Shown: positions 35,901 to 44,392, numbered from the stretch's first letter. The stretch is DNA of 64,000 nucleotides from an uncultured Lachnospiraceae bacterium (GCA_902776305.1 CACYPS010000004.1:62001-126000); one strand, 5' to 3'. Translations and numbers: made by a program. Notes: a model not told the origin generated them from the letters alone.

Positions 35901-38116
35901 GGATCATGCCGCTTATGACCAAAACGACAACGGCCGTGGCCGTTTCCAATAAGCGGGAAATTGATCTGCCCGAGGAAGATTTCTTTATTCCGATCAGCAA
36001 AAAAATTGACGCCATGAGAGATGGCGACGACAATCCGGATACAGATTTTGAAGATGAGCTGACAGATGAGCAGAAGAAAAACCTTTATCGTCTGTATCTG
36101 GACATGGGACCTGTAAAAAATAAAAAGACAAATGTCATCCTGGTAATGGATTGCTCCGAGTCGATGTATCCGATTGTATCTTCGGATAATGAATATGCAA
36201 TAAAGGTAGGTGACAACTACTTTGACAGAAGGTATCTCATGACGGACGAAAACGGAAATTATGTGACCAGATACGATGCGATGCTGGAGGCTATGACCGG
36301 TCCGCATTCACTGGTAGACATGATCCTTCCTGACGGAAACACTAAGAATCAAATGTATGTAATCGGGCTTTCGAGTCTCGAGAAAACATCTGTACTTACA
36401 GGATGGACAACGAATTCAACAGTTGTCGAAAATGCTTTGCAGAGTGTCACTCCGTCAGGCTATGACAATTATGAAGCAGCACTTGAAAAGGCAAGAACAG
36501 CTATCAGTACAGCGCCGAGGGGTGCGGAAGAAACCTATCTGATTTTTGTCAGTGACGGTGTGCCGACTGCTTATCTTAACGGCAATGCGGAATCCGCAGG
36601 AGACGGAGCCGGGGCTGCGGTCGGAGAGATGTCTGTCCAGAATCTTGATGGTGCTCATGGCGTGATTCAGAATACACTCGAGGCAGTTCGGGCATTTAAG
36701 AATGATGTAGGTGATGTGAAGATTTCGACAGTAGCTTTTTCCAATCAGGCTATGAACGACAGAATTGAAGCCGTAGATTTAAGCTTATGGGATGATATCA
36801 GACATGATTACAAACGGGATAAACTCAGTAACAGATATGATGTTTGTCTGGAAGAGCTCGTTAAAGACGGCAAATTGTACGCAGCAGGCAGTGCAAACGC
36901 TCTGAATACTGCTGTCAGCACTGCAATACCTATTCCTCGCATTCAGGGTCCTGTAATTAAAGATCAGCTGACAGATTATGTGACTGTCAAAGGGGAAAAT
37001 GATGAGGATATAAAAGACATCAAATGTACTATGAAATATCCGGACCCTGCCGATCCGACAAAGACTCTGACAAAAGTATTGTGGGATAAGTCAGGTCCTA
37101 CATCGTATAATGTACAGTCTGACAACGAAACGCCGATTATTCAGAATTTGTCGGTGTCGGAAGAAGGGCAAGTTGTACTTACCTTTAATCCAGATTATGT
37201 GGTGCCGGATGATTATGTGTTTACCGTGTCATTCAATGTGAGAGCGACTCAGAAAGCGGAACAGGACTGGGTTGCAAACGAAATAGCATCCCGCAATAAA
37301 GATTTACCTTCTGAGGAAAGACCTGCCGATGGTTATGCCGGAGTCAAAGGTGACGAGGGAACTGATTTCAGCTATACAAACAATGAGAATCAAACGATTT
37401 CCAATGATACAAGCTCGAAGCATCCCGGGTTTCATTCCAATGTCGTAGCGGATCTTACTTACAAAGTGAACCGCGACAAATACCGTGAAGAATATAAACA
37501 TCCGGTAATACAGCCCAGTACAACTGTGGATATCACTATGATCAAGACAAGTAGTGTAGAGTTACCGCAGGCTGACGGCACAATGGCTTATGACATACTT
37601 CCCGGTGTTGAGTTTACACTTTTTGAGAAGACCATTGAGACTGTGACAGGAGGAGACGGTACTGAGACGACAAAGGAAGTTCTCACACCGGTAAAAGAGC
37701 ATATTGTATCTGATGACGGTAAGGGTTATGAAGAGGGTGCCGACGAAGAGACAATTGCGGCAGCAGCTGCTAAGAAGGGAAAAATCTTCCTGAAAGATCT
37801 TGAACGCTTCAAGACCTATTATCTCAAGGAAACGAAGGCAGCGGACGGATACTTCTTACCGGGCGGCGGATGGACAATTGTTGTCGATCCTGAAGGAAAG
37901 ATTACTATCTCGGGCGAGGATAACTATTCTGATGAGTTTGTACTTCCGGAAGAGGGCGTGTTTAAAGGCTGTTATCGTATTTCCAATGTAAAGATGTATG
38001 AACTTCCAGCTACCGGTGGTCCCGGAGACTACCTTTTCACAATTATCGGTATTTCAATCAGTTTCGTAATAGTATTGTTGAAGCTAAGAGAGCTAAAAGA
38101 AGAAAGAGCCGCGTAA
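32957..38116 (+). CDS. Giant pilus tip adhesin with fibro-slime, VWA and Cna-B domains
   Basis: 1719-residue secreted protein. After the signal peptide comes a Glu/Asp-rich stalk with three copies of a (K/R)F.W..G motif (SERFTWGTG, SEKFVWGGD, DGKFAWRSG). A fibro-slime/PA14-like domain has FRFSGDDDVWVFVDGRLVLD near residue 437. A Cna-B-like segment precedes a VWA domain with an intact MIDAS: D1065-x-S-x-S in MDCSESM and the late FVSDG. A final SpaA-like domain has YYLKETKAADGYFLP. The sorting signal LPATGG closely matches that of the backbone (LPxTGGxGxYLFTIIG). The GTG start follows GGGGGTGA. A terminator overlaps its last codons and stop. Confidence 0.9.
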   Translation: MKVYKRILAGTILAGLLLSSISECAGDLSLLSPVSASERFTWGTGSFQDDSTSVSEEAVELTENPEQPEQSAEPESESEKFVWGGDDPASEESNEDIVVEPDQNTSENRDSADGKFAWRSGTDNSDQMKDASVAEDAKASLEGEDILIEDVLSADDEAEMLLGAGTLPDGVTGLRQTVDTNSIMTINLFDYQAYDGGEWDYSINNYSWNSRGIDHSENFSGTTINKDADGKRRQFRFFPSGTQPFAKNNGWYTIDNPYTINNYSGGHDGLQSSAVQGIVAEHTEDNYPVLKTGYTDSTVQSWQVNNDMSLAYLFDPNIPDANVPGRTSYTGLNHLFYIDEQGYYTFDSSKNYAYINAAGGEKDFNLYNLGKDNSNKDLIYHGFYPLTEYHKEWNGKSTSQQHTTKYNHHFSLTMSAEFMIPEGGKINGLDEMFRFSGDDDVWVFVDGRLVLDLGGIHQPIGASINFRTGEITYENGINSTAGGVKKDCTTVQVGQKDSQKQNPRTETQSVLKNIVDNSTPDTVHTIQFFMIERGGCDSNCLLQFNLAMYERLRIGKRVTGNKDEDDKAADFGFIVYLEDENGQFQPLSGNTVNQTGSMLKLRYASDNSNVVFRNDNPNVFNLKDGEDVILTGIPTGRRYYVEEVGVDASRYKVYLGDDEIHVVNNTAQSGPSPVSARPDFIYKNEVRPNKDIRVKKVWYDKDGKVEDGSGITDASVTMRLNADGVEVASVTLDGVEDEIETVPWEHTFENLPVETVDAESGIERAIHYTVKEDSIEGYYTLFDTLEETEDISGKYNGKTYWEAVEGIGDPSEFPRGTYLVIDENVNADRALYAAYDSVSNADNVATLSDPAILHRMNDALEDENGIFHNDYLCIDENLINTYLWNVTGTSGGYSLYNLSKNKWLGYETGYYDYNGQSLVSRKSFALKDIEPSTYILNSDMYMEGSRTGASGQTIKDYVYNNSGAVEVTQNKATATQFTFYRRIMPLMTKTTTAVAVSNKREIDLPEEDFFIPISKKIDAMRDGDDNPDTDFEDELTDEQKKNLYRLYLDMGPVKNKKTNVILVMDCSESMYPIVSSDNEYAIKVGDNYFDRRYLMTDENGNYVTRYDAMLEAMTGPHSLVDMILPDGNTKNQMYVIGLSSLEKTSVLTGWTTNSTVVENALQSVTPSGYDNYEAALEKARTAISTAPRGAEETYLIFVSDGVPTAYLNGNAESAGDGAGAAVGEMSVQNLDGAHGVIQNTLEAVRAFKNDVGDVKISTVAFSNQAMNDRIEAVDLSLWDDIRHDYKRDKLSNRYDVCLEELVKDGKLYAAGSANALNTAVSTAIPIPRIQGPVIKDQLTDYVTVKGENDEDIKDIKCTMKYPDPADPTKTLTKVLWDKSGPTSYNVQSDNETPIIQNLSVSEEGQVVLTFNPDYVVPDDYVFTVSFNVRATQKAEQDWVANEIASRNKDLPSEERPADGYAGVKGDEGTDFSYTNNENQTISNDTSSKHPGFHSNVVADLTYKVNRDKYREEYKHPVIQPSTTVDITMIKTSSVELPQADGTMAYDILPGVEFTLFEKTIETVTGGDGTETTKEVLTPVKEHIVSDDGKGYEEGADEETIAAAAAKKGKIFLKDLERFKTYYLKETKAADGYFLPGGGWTIVVDPEGKITISGEDNYSDEFVLPEEGVFKGCYRISNVKMYELPATGGPGDYLFTIIGISISFVIVLLKLRELKEERAA

Positions 38117-38130
38117 GCGGCTCTTTTCTT
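38104..38130 (+). terminator. Intrinsic terminator overlapping the adhesin stop codon
   Basis: AAGAGCCGC (38104-38112) and GCGGCTCTT (38117-38125) form a 9-bp stem with loop GTAA, which includes part of the TAA stop, followed by a T-rich tract. The last codons of the adhesin gene are therefore part of the terminator of the pilus operon. Confidence 0.9.
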
Positions 38131-38160
38131 TTGAGATATATTATCTGCAAGTGACTGCGT

Positions 38161-38457
38161 TCAACGGGAACACAGCACACCGTTGTGATAGACCCGCGTA
38201 ACTCGGATGAGCAGACCGCTCGTCCGCGGAATGCGCTCCTCCTCGATCGTCCAGCCCATTCTTCCGAGTATGGAGTCGGCGGCGGTGCGGCTGTATTTTA
38301 CGCCGTTGAAAAGTAGTTCGTCTTCCTTGAGAAAGTGGCGGCGGCATGTGAAGCCGGCTCTCTCGTAAACCCATCTCGGGAAAAGATTTGCCTTTTTGGC
38401 ACGCTCTTTGATTGTGTATGAGAAGTTGTTTGATGAAAGTATGGCTGCTTCTGACAT
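38161..38457 (-). CDS. Small basic hypothetical protein
   Basis: 98-residue protein, convergent with the adhesin gene. It is rich in Arg and Lys with a compact pattern (FSYTIKERAKKANLFPRWVYERAGFTCRR ... GRMGWTIEEERIP), suggesting a small alpha/beta or nucleic-acid-binding fold, but I do not recognise a family. It has its own TATAAT (about 38 bases before ATG) and a GAGG binding site, which argues for a real gene. Confidence 0.65.
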   Translation of the reverse strand: MSEAAILSSNNFSYTIKERAKKANLFPRWVYERAGFTCRRHFLKEDELLFNGVKYSRTAADSILGRMGWTIEEERIPRTSGLLIRVTRVYHNGVLCSR

Positions 38458-38593
38458 TTTATATACCTCGCTCTATCCGAATTATAATCAATCAATCTAT
38501 ATAGGTATACGAGCCAGAAAGGATTGAGGGCTATTGATTTCGGAAAAAATGTGAGAATTTATAACCTTTTATAACTTTTATCAATGCATTATC

Positions 38594-39352
38594 TCAATGA
38601 GCCTGTATCGACTCCAGGAAATCCCTCGCCCTCTGTGTCGCCGGATTTGTAAAGAACTCCTCAGGAGTATTCTCCTCCAGAATCGCGCCCGCATCCATGA
38701 AAATGATCCTGTCTGCAACACGCTTCGCAAAGTTCATCTCATGTGTGACAATAACCATCGTCATACCCTCCGAAGCCAGCTCGGTCATGACCGCGAGCAC
38801 CTCGCCGATCATCTCGGGATCGAGCGCGCTCGTCGGTTCGTCGAAGAGCATAGCCTTCGGATGCATTGCCAGAGAGCGGGCAATTGCCACACGCTGCTGC
38901 TGCCCGCCGGACAGCTGGGCGGGTACCTTGGAAGCCTGTGAGTCAACGCCGACACGCTTCAGGAGCTGCATGGCTTCCTGCTCTGCCTCAGCCTTCGACT
39001 TTTTTAAGACCTCGCGGGGTCCTATCGTCACATTGTCGAGAATCGTTTTGTGCGCGAACAGGTTGAACTGCTGAAAGACCATCCCGACCTGCGCGCGGAG
39101 CTCTGCAAGTTTCCGCCCCTCCTTCGGGAGCGGCTGACCGTCGATCAGGATTTCGCCGGAGTCGATGGTCTCGAGCCGGTTGATTGTGCGGCAGAGTGTC
39201 GATTTGCCCGATCCGGACGGGCCGATGATAACGACGACCTCGCCTTTTTTTACGGAAAGATTTATATCTTTCAGGACATGAAGCTGTCCGTAATGCTTGT
39301 CTACATGTCTGAGCTCTATGACGGGAGTACCCGTCTGAGTAGCCTGTGCCAT
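38594..39352 (-). CDS. glnQ: Polar amino-acid ABC transporter ATP-binding protein (GlnQ/GluA-like)
   Basis: 252-residue ATPase of a PAAT-family importer. Walker [13 protein letters not shown]-loop [10 protein letters not shown], signature [16 protein letters not shown], Walker [13 protein letters not shown] and the H-loop [13 protein letters not shown] are intact. The start has AGGAG 9 bases before ATG. It is last in a four-gene operon (binding protein, permease, permease, ATPase), separated by 195 bases from the second permease gene; no separate promoter is obvious there. Confidence 0.95.
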   Translation of the reverse strand: MAQATQTGTPVIELRHVDKHYGQLHVLKDINLSVKKGEVVVIIGPSGSGKSTLCRTINRLETIDSGEILIDGQPLPKEGRKLAELRAQVGMVFQQFNLFAHKTILDNVTIGPREVLKKSKAEAEQEAMQLLKRVGVDSQASKVPAQLSGGQQQRVAIARSLAMHPKAMLFDEPTSALDPEMIGEVLAVMTELASEGMTMVIVTHEMNFAKRVADRIIFMDAGAILEENTPEEFFTNPATQRARDFLESIQAH

Positions 39353-39547
39353 ATTTTCTTCTCCTATCTAAGTGTAGTTATCGTGGTAATTCTGAAAACC
39401 TTTTCCGGCAGAAAGTGTTCATGCATATATTTTGTATTTGCAGTATGCATTTTACCTGCCTATATAAGAAGTGCAGCGTTCGTCTCATCTACAAACGATT
39501 TCTCCGGTTAATTATTCGTCGATTTACTGACGCCTGTTCCGTTAACA

Positions 39548-40372
39548 TCAACCCGCCTGCATCCGCTTTCTGCGGTTCGCCAGATACACCGACAGCTTAT
39601 TCAGCCCGTAATTGATCAGAATGTAAATGACCGCGACCACCAGATACACGGAGAGCAGTGCGTCATAATTGCTGATCATTACTCTTGCATTCTGCATGAG
39701 ATCCGCGTAGCTGACGACGTAAGCAAATGTCGTATCCTTCAGCACTATGACCAGCTCCGAGATGAGTCCCGGAATGACGATCCGGAAGGCCTGCGGGAAA
39801 ATGATCTTGAGAAAGACCGTGTGGTCCCGCATGCCGAGGGAAATCGCCGCCTCGCGCTGGCCTTTCGGTACCGCGTTGACGCCGGAACGGAGAGTTTCGG
39901 CCGTCACACCTGCTGCGGAGATAGCTACCGGAAGCGTGATCTTCCAGAATGCGGGGAGCTTAAGCCCGAATTGCGGCACGGCGAGGAAGAAGAAGTAAAT
40001 AAACAGAAGCGTCGGAATTCCGCGGCTCAGTTCAATAAACACGGTGGCGATTGTGCTGATGACTTTGTTCCGGTTGATTCTCCCGATCATCATGATCATA
40101 CCGAGGGAAAATGTCACCAGCATAGCCGCAAGTGAGACCTCCAGCGTTCCGAGAAGACCTTTTCCGAAGAAACGCCAGGTCGTAGCCCGCGTGAAAATGG
40201 ACCAGTATTTTGCATCCAGCTGTCCGTTTTCATAGAACAGGCGGATAATAACGTAGATGAGCCATGCGACGCATATGAGTGACAGGACAGTCCCGATCGT
40301 AATATAGCGCTTCGTTTTGGGACCGGGGGCTTCGTAGAGATAATCACGGATAGTAATATTTTTATTATTCAT
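39548..40372 (-). CDS. Polar amino-acid ABC transporter permease 2
   Basis: 274-residue His/Glu/Gln/Arg/opine-type permease. After a helix near residue 25-48, the core with TLEVSLAAMLVTFSLGMIM begins; the EAA loop (EAAISLGMRDHTVFLKIIFPQAFRIVIPG) that docks the ATPase is conserved. The late segment KDTTFAYVVSYADLM is typical. Its start overlaps the end of permease 1 by 4 bases, so the two subunits are translationally coupled, as expected for a heterodimeric channel. Confidence 0.93.
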   Translation of the reverse strand: MNNKNITIRDYLYEAPGPKTKRYITIGTVLSLICVAWLIYVIIRLFYENGQLDAKYWSIFTRATTWRFFGKGLLGTLEVSLAAMLVTFSLGMIMMIGRINRNKVISTIATVFIELSRGIPTLLFIYFFFLAVPQFGLKLPAFWKITLPVAISAAGVTAETLRSGVNAVPKGQREAAISLGMRDHTVFLKIIFPQAFRIVIPGLISELVIVLKDTTFAYVVSYADLMQNARVMISNYDALLSVYLVVAVIYILINYGLNKLSVYLANRRKRMQAG

Positions 40373-41028
40373 CTCAGAATCCTCACTTTCCGGTCAATCA
40401 GGTTGCCGACCTGACCTATGATGACTGCCGTTCCGCAATAGAGAAAAGCAGAGATGACAAATGCCGTGATACCTCCCACCGCATGCGTATTAATATATGA
40501 AACAATACCCGTCAGTTCCATCGGGTTAAGCGGCACCTGGGAAGCGATGGCCGTTGTCAGCATGGTCGAGACCATCAGATTGGTAAGCGGCAGAACGCTG
40601 GAGCGGATGGCCTGCGGCAGTACGACATTTCGAATCGTCTGCATAAATGTCATTCCAAGCGACCGGGATGCTTCGATCTGTCCGGGACTAATCGTATTCA
40701 TTCCGGACATCAGATATTCCGAACAGAAAGCGGACGGGATGAGAGTTGTCGCTGTCAGTACACAAGTGTAATAGGAGAGAACGATATTCAGATACGGAAG
40801 GGCGTAGACCAGTACAATGAGAAGCGAAGCACCCGGAATATTTCTGAATATCTGGACATACAGATCCGCCACGACCTTAAGAGGTGTGATGGGCGAGATC
40901 CGCATGACCGTAATGATGACCCCGATGATGAGAGCCAGACCAAAGGAGCATATGGTCAGTTTATAGGTCGTGATGAGCGCAAGGAGGTATTTGTCTCCGA
41001 ATTGAGAAAGAAGTTCAGATATGCTCAT
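40369..41028 (-). CDS. Polar amino-acid ABC transporter permease 1
   Basis: 219-residue partner permease. It has about five helices, FRNIPGASLLIVLVY, and the EAA motif (EASRSLGMTFMQTIRNVVLPQAIRS). I use ATG 41028 (MSISELLSQ) because GAAAGG lies 7 bases upstream; the in-frame TTG 41043 and ATG 41034 are too close to that site. It overlaps permease 2 by 4 bases. Confidence 0.92.
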   Translation of the reverse strand: MSISELLSQFGDKYLLALITTYKLTICSFGLALIIGVIITVMRISPITPLKVVADLYVQIFRNIPGASLLIVLVYALPYLNIVLSYYTCVLTATTLIPSAFCSEYLMSGMNTISPGQIEASRSLGMTFMQTIRNVVLPQAIRSSVLPLTNLMVSTMLTTAIASQVPLNPMELTGIVSYINTHAVGGITAFVISAFLYCGTAVIIGQVGNLIDRKVRILR

Positions 41029-41125
41029 AATCATGCCTTTCAAAGAGTTTCGAAATCAAAGAGTGTCGGAAGGGAAAGCTATTGCGGGCCTAAAACGTCT
41101 ATGCGACCGCAATTGCTTCTTCGAA

Positions 41126-41213
41126 AAAGCTGCCGCACGAGCAGCAGCATATCCTGCGGATAAGATATAAACACGTATCCTCAGGTTATGATGTTGCTTT
41201 ATGCGGCAGCTTT
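41126..41213 (-). terminator. Leaky terminator/stem-loop between binding-protein and permease genes
   Basis: AAAGCTGCCGCA (41126-41137) and TGCGGCAGCTTT (41202-41213) are a 12-bp perfect inverted repeat around a 64-base loop with further pairing. Read on the minus strand the stem runs into TTTTT. Such an element would let the binding protein be made in excess over the membrane parts. Confidence 0.7.
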
Positions 41214-41237
41214 GATTATACAAATTTAATCTCTGAA

Positions 41238-42215
41238 TTAGCCGATTGCCGGAGCTGCCGGTGCCGTATCAATACCTGTACGGTCGCCGAGGCTGATCAT
41301 CCAGAGTTTCTCCCAGGTTCCGTCGGCCTCAATCTTTTTGAGCCAGTTGTTTACAAATTCGACGCCGTCCGAATCCAGCGGAAGACCGATACCGTAGTTG
41401 TCTTCCTCGCCGAATGTGTCGCCTGCGATCTCAAATGCACCCGGATTCTTTACGATTGCATTGAGGAGCAGTGTGTAGTCTGTCACATATGCATCGACGC
41501 GTCCCTGCTCAAGAGCTGTTCTGGCTTCCGTATCGTTCTTGAATTCCTGAACGACAGCTTCCGGAGCGAACTCAGCCAGGATGACAGGACCAGTGGAACC
41601 GGACTGGGTGGCTACAGTCTTGCCTGCAAGAGAATCAATGCCCGTGATGTCCTTGTTGCCTGCCTTGACCATTACGGCCTGCTGGGATGTATAGTACGGT
41701 CCGCCGAAGGAGATAAGTTTCTGACGCTCTTCCGTGATGGAATAGGTTGCAAATACAGCATCCACCTGATCGCTCTGCAGCACGGACTCACGTGTGGTGG
41801 AGTCGATCTGTGTGAGTTCCCATTTGCTCTCGTCGCCGAGAATGTAGCGTGTCAGAAGCTGCCACAGACCTGCATCGAAGCCGCGGATTCCGTTGTCTGT
41901 TTCATCCAGCTGGCTGAAGAGGAATGATGTTGGGGTGCTGCCTACGCGGAAGACTCCTGCATCCTTGATGGACTTAGCCCATGCATTGGCCTCGATCTCC
42001 GCATCATCTGCAACTGCACCGGATGCAATCAGAGAATCGAATGCTTCCTTGTCGATGGCTACGGATGCCGTCTCTTCTGTAGCTGACGCTGCGGTCGTGG
42101 ACTGATCTGCAGCAGTTTCAGCGGGTTCGGTTGCTGTGGAGGATGATCCTCCGCATGCTGCCATGCTTACTGCGAGGCCGGCTGCCAGAAGCAGACTGAG
42201 TACTTTCTTTTTCAT
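41238..42215 (-). CDS. Amino-acid ABC transporter substrate-binding lipoprotein
   Basis: 325-residue extracellular binding protein of SBP family 3 (glutamate/glutamine/aspartate type). The signal peptide MKKKVLSLLLAAGLAVSMAAC ends in a lipobox Cys at residue 21, followed by a Ser/Thr/Glu linker. The binding domain has FRVGSTPTSFLF, GIRGFDAGLWQLL, ERQKLISFGGPYY and VATQSGSTGPVI. The longer frame from 42293 is rejected: GGAGGG lies 6 bases before ATG 42215. First gene of the operon. Confidence 0.92.
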   Translation of the reverse strand: MKKKVLSLLLAAGLAVSMAACGGSSSTATEPAETAADQSTTAASATEETASVAIDKEAFDSLIASGAVADDAEIEANAWAKSIKDAGVFRVGSTPTSFLFSQLDETDNGIRGFDAGLWQLLTRYILGDESKWELTQIDSTTRESVLQSDQVDAVFATYSITEERQKLISFGGPYYTSQQAVMVKAGNKDITGIDSLAGKTVATQSGSTGPVILAEFAPEAVVQEFKNDTEARTALEQGRVDAYVTDYTLLLNAIVKNPGAFEIAGDTFGEEDNYGIGLPLDSDGVEFVNNWLKKIEADGTWEKLWMISLGDRTGIDTAPAAPAIG

Positions 42216-42317
42216 GGTATTCCCTCCTTGGAATGTTTGATAAACGGTGAGCCTGTGAACATGCTCCGTTTTATTACTGTACCATATTAACACAGAAAAG
42301 ACAGACTGAAAATATTA

Positions 42318-42363
42318 AAAACCGGCTTATTCCGATGATTAAGCAAAGGAATGTGCCGGTTTT
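42318..42363. terminator. Bidirectional terminator-like hairpin
   Basis: AAAACCGGC (42318-42326) pairs with GCCGGTTTT (42355-42363), with inner ATTCC/GGAAT pairs. On the minus strand it is followed by TTTTT and AT-rich bases and lies upstream of the transporter operon. It shields the divergently placed operons or may be part of a transporter leader. Confidence 0.6.
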
Positions 42364-42454
42364 AGTGAATTCTTATAGTTTATATTATGAATACTTACAT
42401 CCATTTTATAGCATTCCGCGAATGGAAACAATATGCATTCTCCGGATAAAAGGA

Positions 42455-42508
42455 GCGCTCTGTTTTGTGCAACTGCGGCTTGACATGCAAGAGCGCGTAT
42501 CATACATT
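42455..42508 (+). promoter_or_regulatory. Promoter with flanking inverted repeat before the FUSC-HAD gene
   Basis: TTGACA (42480-42485), a 17-base spacer and TACATT (42503-42508) form a good promoter. GCGCTCT (42455-42461) and AGAGCGC (42490-42496) are inverted repeats flanking the -35, a plausible repressor site. The expected leader is about 170 bases. Confidence 0.65.
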
Positions 42509-42685
42509 TTTTAAAAAGAATACTGATTTTCGCAGCTATTCATATTTAATAGTCCTCTCGAGGCTGACGTGAAAGACCGATTTCTGTCATAACCGGCCGG
42601 TTAGAAAATGCTGCGGAAAACAGTGCAGACAGAATCGTTCAGATAAAACAGGTCAGTCAGAACAGGTCAGAAAGTATGTGAAAAG

Positions 42686-44053
42686 ATGAATATTAAGAAT
42701 ACAGCCGAAAACACAGATAGAAGCATTAAGCTGCCGGTACCGGGGCAGAGAATCCTGCGATCGGTGCTCGCGGCGCTATTGTGCGTGGCGATATACTTCC
42801 TGCGCGGAAGGAGCGGCGCGCTGTTTTATTCCATAATAGCTGCGCTTCAGTGTATCCAGCCTTACACCGCCAATATGCTCAAGGTAGGCAAGAACAGAAT
42901 AATCGGAACACTGATCGGAGCGTTTTGGGGTGCAGTTGTTCTGTTCGGAGCACTCTGGATCACCGGCGGTCAAGTTGACTACGATACCACACTTATCTAC
43001 TATATTATACTGGCATTATTTATAGGAATCGTACTCTACTCGACGGTTGTTCTTAAAGTCACGACTTCATCGTATTTTTCCTGTGTGGTGTTTATGAGTA
43101 TAACGCTGAATCACATAGGGGATGCAAATCCGTACATGTTCGTATTTAACAGAACAATGGATACAATCATCGGTGTGGGTGTTGCCATATTGGCGAATTC
43201 GGTACATTTTTCGAGAACCAGAGACACGGAGACATTGTTCGTCTCGGGAGTCGACCACGTTCTGTTCAGGGAGGATCGCAACCTTTCACCGATAACAAGG
43301 ATACGGTTGAATCGTTTTATTCAGGAAGGCATGCAGTTTTCCGTATCAACGAAGCAGACGCCGGCCACAGTGCGGGAATTAACCGAGGGAATCGGTCTTC
43401 GGCTTCCGATCATAGCTATGGATGGGGCTGTCCTGTATGATATGAATTCGAAGACTTATATTCGCACGGTGACGATGACCAGAGGACTTGCGTGCGATGT
43501 CACAAGATTCCTTCTGGAGGAGAATGAGCCGTATTTTGTGAGTAAGGTCGAAGAGAATCTGCTCGTGATTTACTGCAGAGGATTTAAACCGGGCGGACCG
43601 GAGCCCGATAAGGGAAGCCCTGAGGAAGCGATGTATGCGCTTTATATGAAAAAGAAGGATTCGCCGTATCGGAATTACGTCAGTACGACGGAAGACATTG
43701 TGGACGGCGTGCTGTATTTTCTTATCATTGACCGCAGGGAAAGAGTCGAACAGCTTTGTGAGACGCTTCACAGACAGCCATGGGCGAACATGGTCAGGAC
43801 TGTATATGACTCGTTCGACTGCAGAGATGGCGAGCTGATGCTCCGAATATATTATTGCGGCGCGACAAGAAGACTAATGCTGGAGGAGCTTCGCCAGTAC
43901 ACCGGGGCTCCGCAGACAGTACTTTTCGGAATTGATAAGGCGGAGTGTGATGTGGTGATATCGGATGCCGGCGGCGGGCATATGGTCAGGGAGCTCAGGA
44001 AGAGATTTGAGCCGGTGAGCCTTAAGGGGTGGCGGAGAATTATACACTTTTAG
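42686..44053 (+). CDS. FUSC/aromatic-acid exporter-like membrane domain fused to a degenerate HAD domain
   Basis: 455 residues. Residues about 24-170 form about six helices with the ArAE/FUSC pattern (ALLCVAIYFLRGRSGALFYSIIAALQ, GKNRIIGTLIGAFWGA). The remainder resembles a Cof-type HAD phosphatase: LSPITRIRLNRFIQEG, the FSVSTKQTPATVRELTEGIG motif II region, and LPIIAMDGAVLYDMNSK. The catalytic motifs are lost: motif I (DxDGT) reads GVDHVLFRED, and the GDxxND motif IV reads GIDKAECDVVISDAG. The soluble part may thus be a ligand-sensing or scaffold domain, not an enzyme. The start ATG is preceded by a weak GAAAAG. Confidence 0.8.
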   Translation: MNIKNTAENTDRSIKLPVPGQRILRSVLAALLCVAIYFLRGRSGALFYSIIAALQCIQPYTANMLKVGKNRIIGTLIGAFWGAVVLFGALWITGGQVDYDTTLIYYIILALFIGIVLYSTVVLKVTTSSYFSCVVFMSITLNHIGDANPYMFVFNRTMDTIIGVGVAILANSVHFSRTRDTETLFVSGVDHVLFREDRNLSPITRIRLNRFIQEGMQFSVSTKQTPATVRELTEGIGLRLPIIAMDGAVLYDMNSKTYIRTVTMTRGLACDVTRFLLEENEPYFVSKVEENLLVIYCRGFKPGGPEPDKGSPEEAMYALYMKKKDSPYRNYVSTTEDIVDGVLYFLIIDRRERVEQLCETLHRQPWANMVRTVYDSFDCRDGELMLRIYYCGATRRLMLEELRQYTGAPQTVLFGIDKAECDVVISDAGGGHMVRELRKRFEPVSLKGWRRIIHF

Positions 44054-44077
44054 TCAGTAATGTTAGCCTCTTTCAAT

Positions 44078-44107
44078 AAAAGCAGCCGCTTTCGCGACTG
44101 CTTTTTT
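44078..44107. terminator. Terminator between convergent genes
   Basis: AAAAGCAG (44078-44085) pairs with CTGCTTTT (44098-44105), with inner CGC/GCG, then a T tract on the plus strand and an A tract on the other side, so it can serve both convergent genes. Confidence 0.85.
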
Positions 44108-44131
44108 CTATATCTGGTTGTTTCCGGTTAA

Positions 44132-44392
44132 TTAAAGACCAAGCAGGCTTCCTGCGACCCAGCCCCTGCCGTTCTTGATGGCGATCTCGTACCATGTGTA
44201 ACCGTCCTTGTGGACTCTCTTGCCGGTTGTGTTGACCTTGCGGCCGTTGCTGATCTTGCCAAGGACTCTGCTCTTAAGACCCGGCTGAATTCTTACAAAT
44301 GCGTATCCGACTGATGTGTTCTTTACTGTGCGGACTGCTCCGCCTACGATTGTCTCAAGTGCTGCATCATTTATCATTGTCATTCCTGTCAT
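44132..44392 (-). CDS. Double-glycine-leader small protein with an SH3b domain
   Basis: 86 residues. Start: ATG 44392 lies 9 bases after AAGGAG; the ATG at 44410 overlaps that site and cannot be used. The N-terminal 18 residues, MTGMTMINDAALETIVGG, match bacteriocin-type leaders (Leu at -7, Ile at -4, Gly-Gly at -2/-1), which C39-peptidase ABC transporters cleave on export. The 68-residue remainder is a bacterial SH3 (SH3b) domain (VRIQPGLKSRVLGKISNGRKV ... WYEIAIKNGRGWVAGSLLGL) with no cysteines. No C39 transporter is in the window. It may bind peptidoglycan or a protein outside the cell; bacteriocin activity is not shown. Confidence 0.82.
   Translation of the reverse strand: MTGMTMINDAALETIVGGAVRTVKNTSVGYAFVRIQPGLKSRVLGKISNGRKVNTTGKRVHKDGYTWYEIAIKNGRGWVAGSLLGL

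Noticed and set aside
32957-38116. Multiple minus-strand open frames inside the adhesin gene
   Set aside because: All are antisense shadows of a continuous plus-strand gene with signal peptide and sorting signal.
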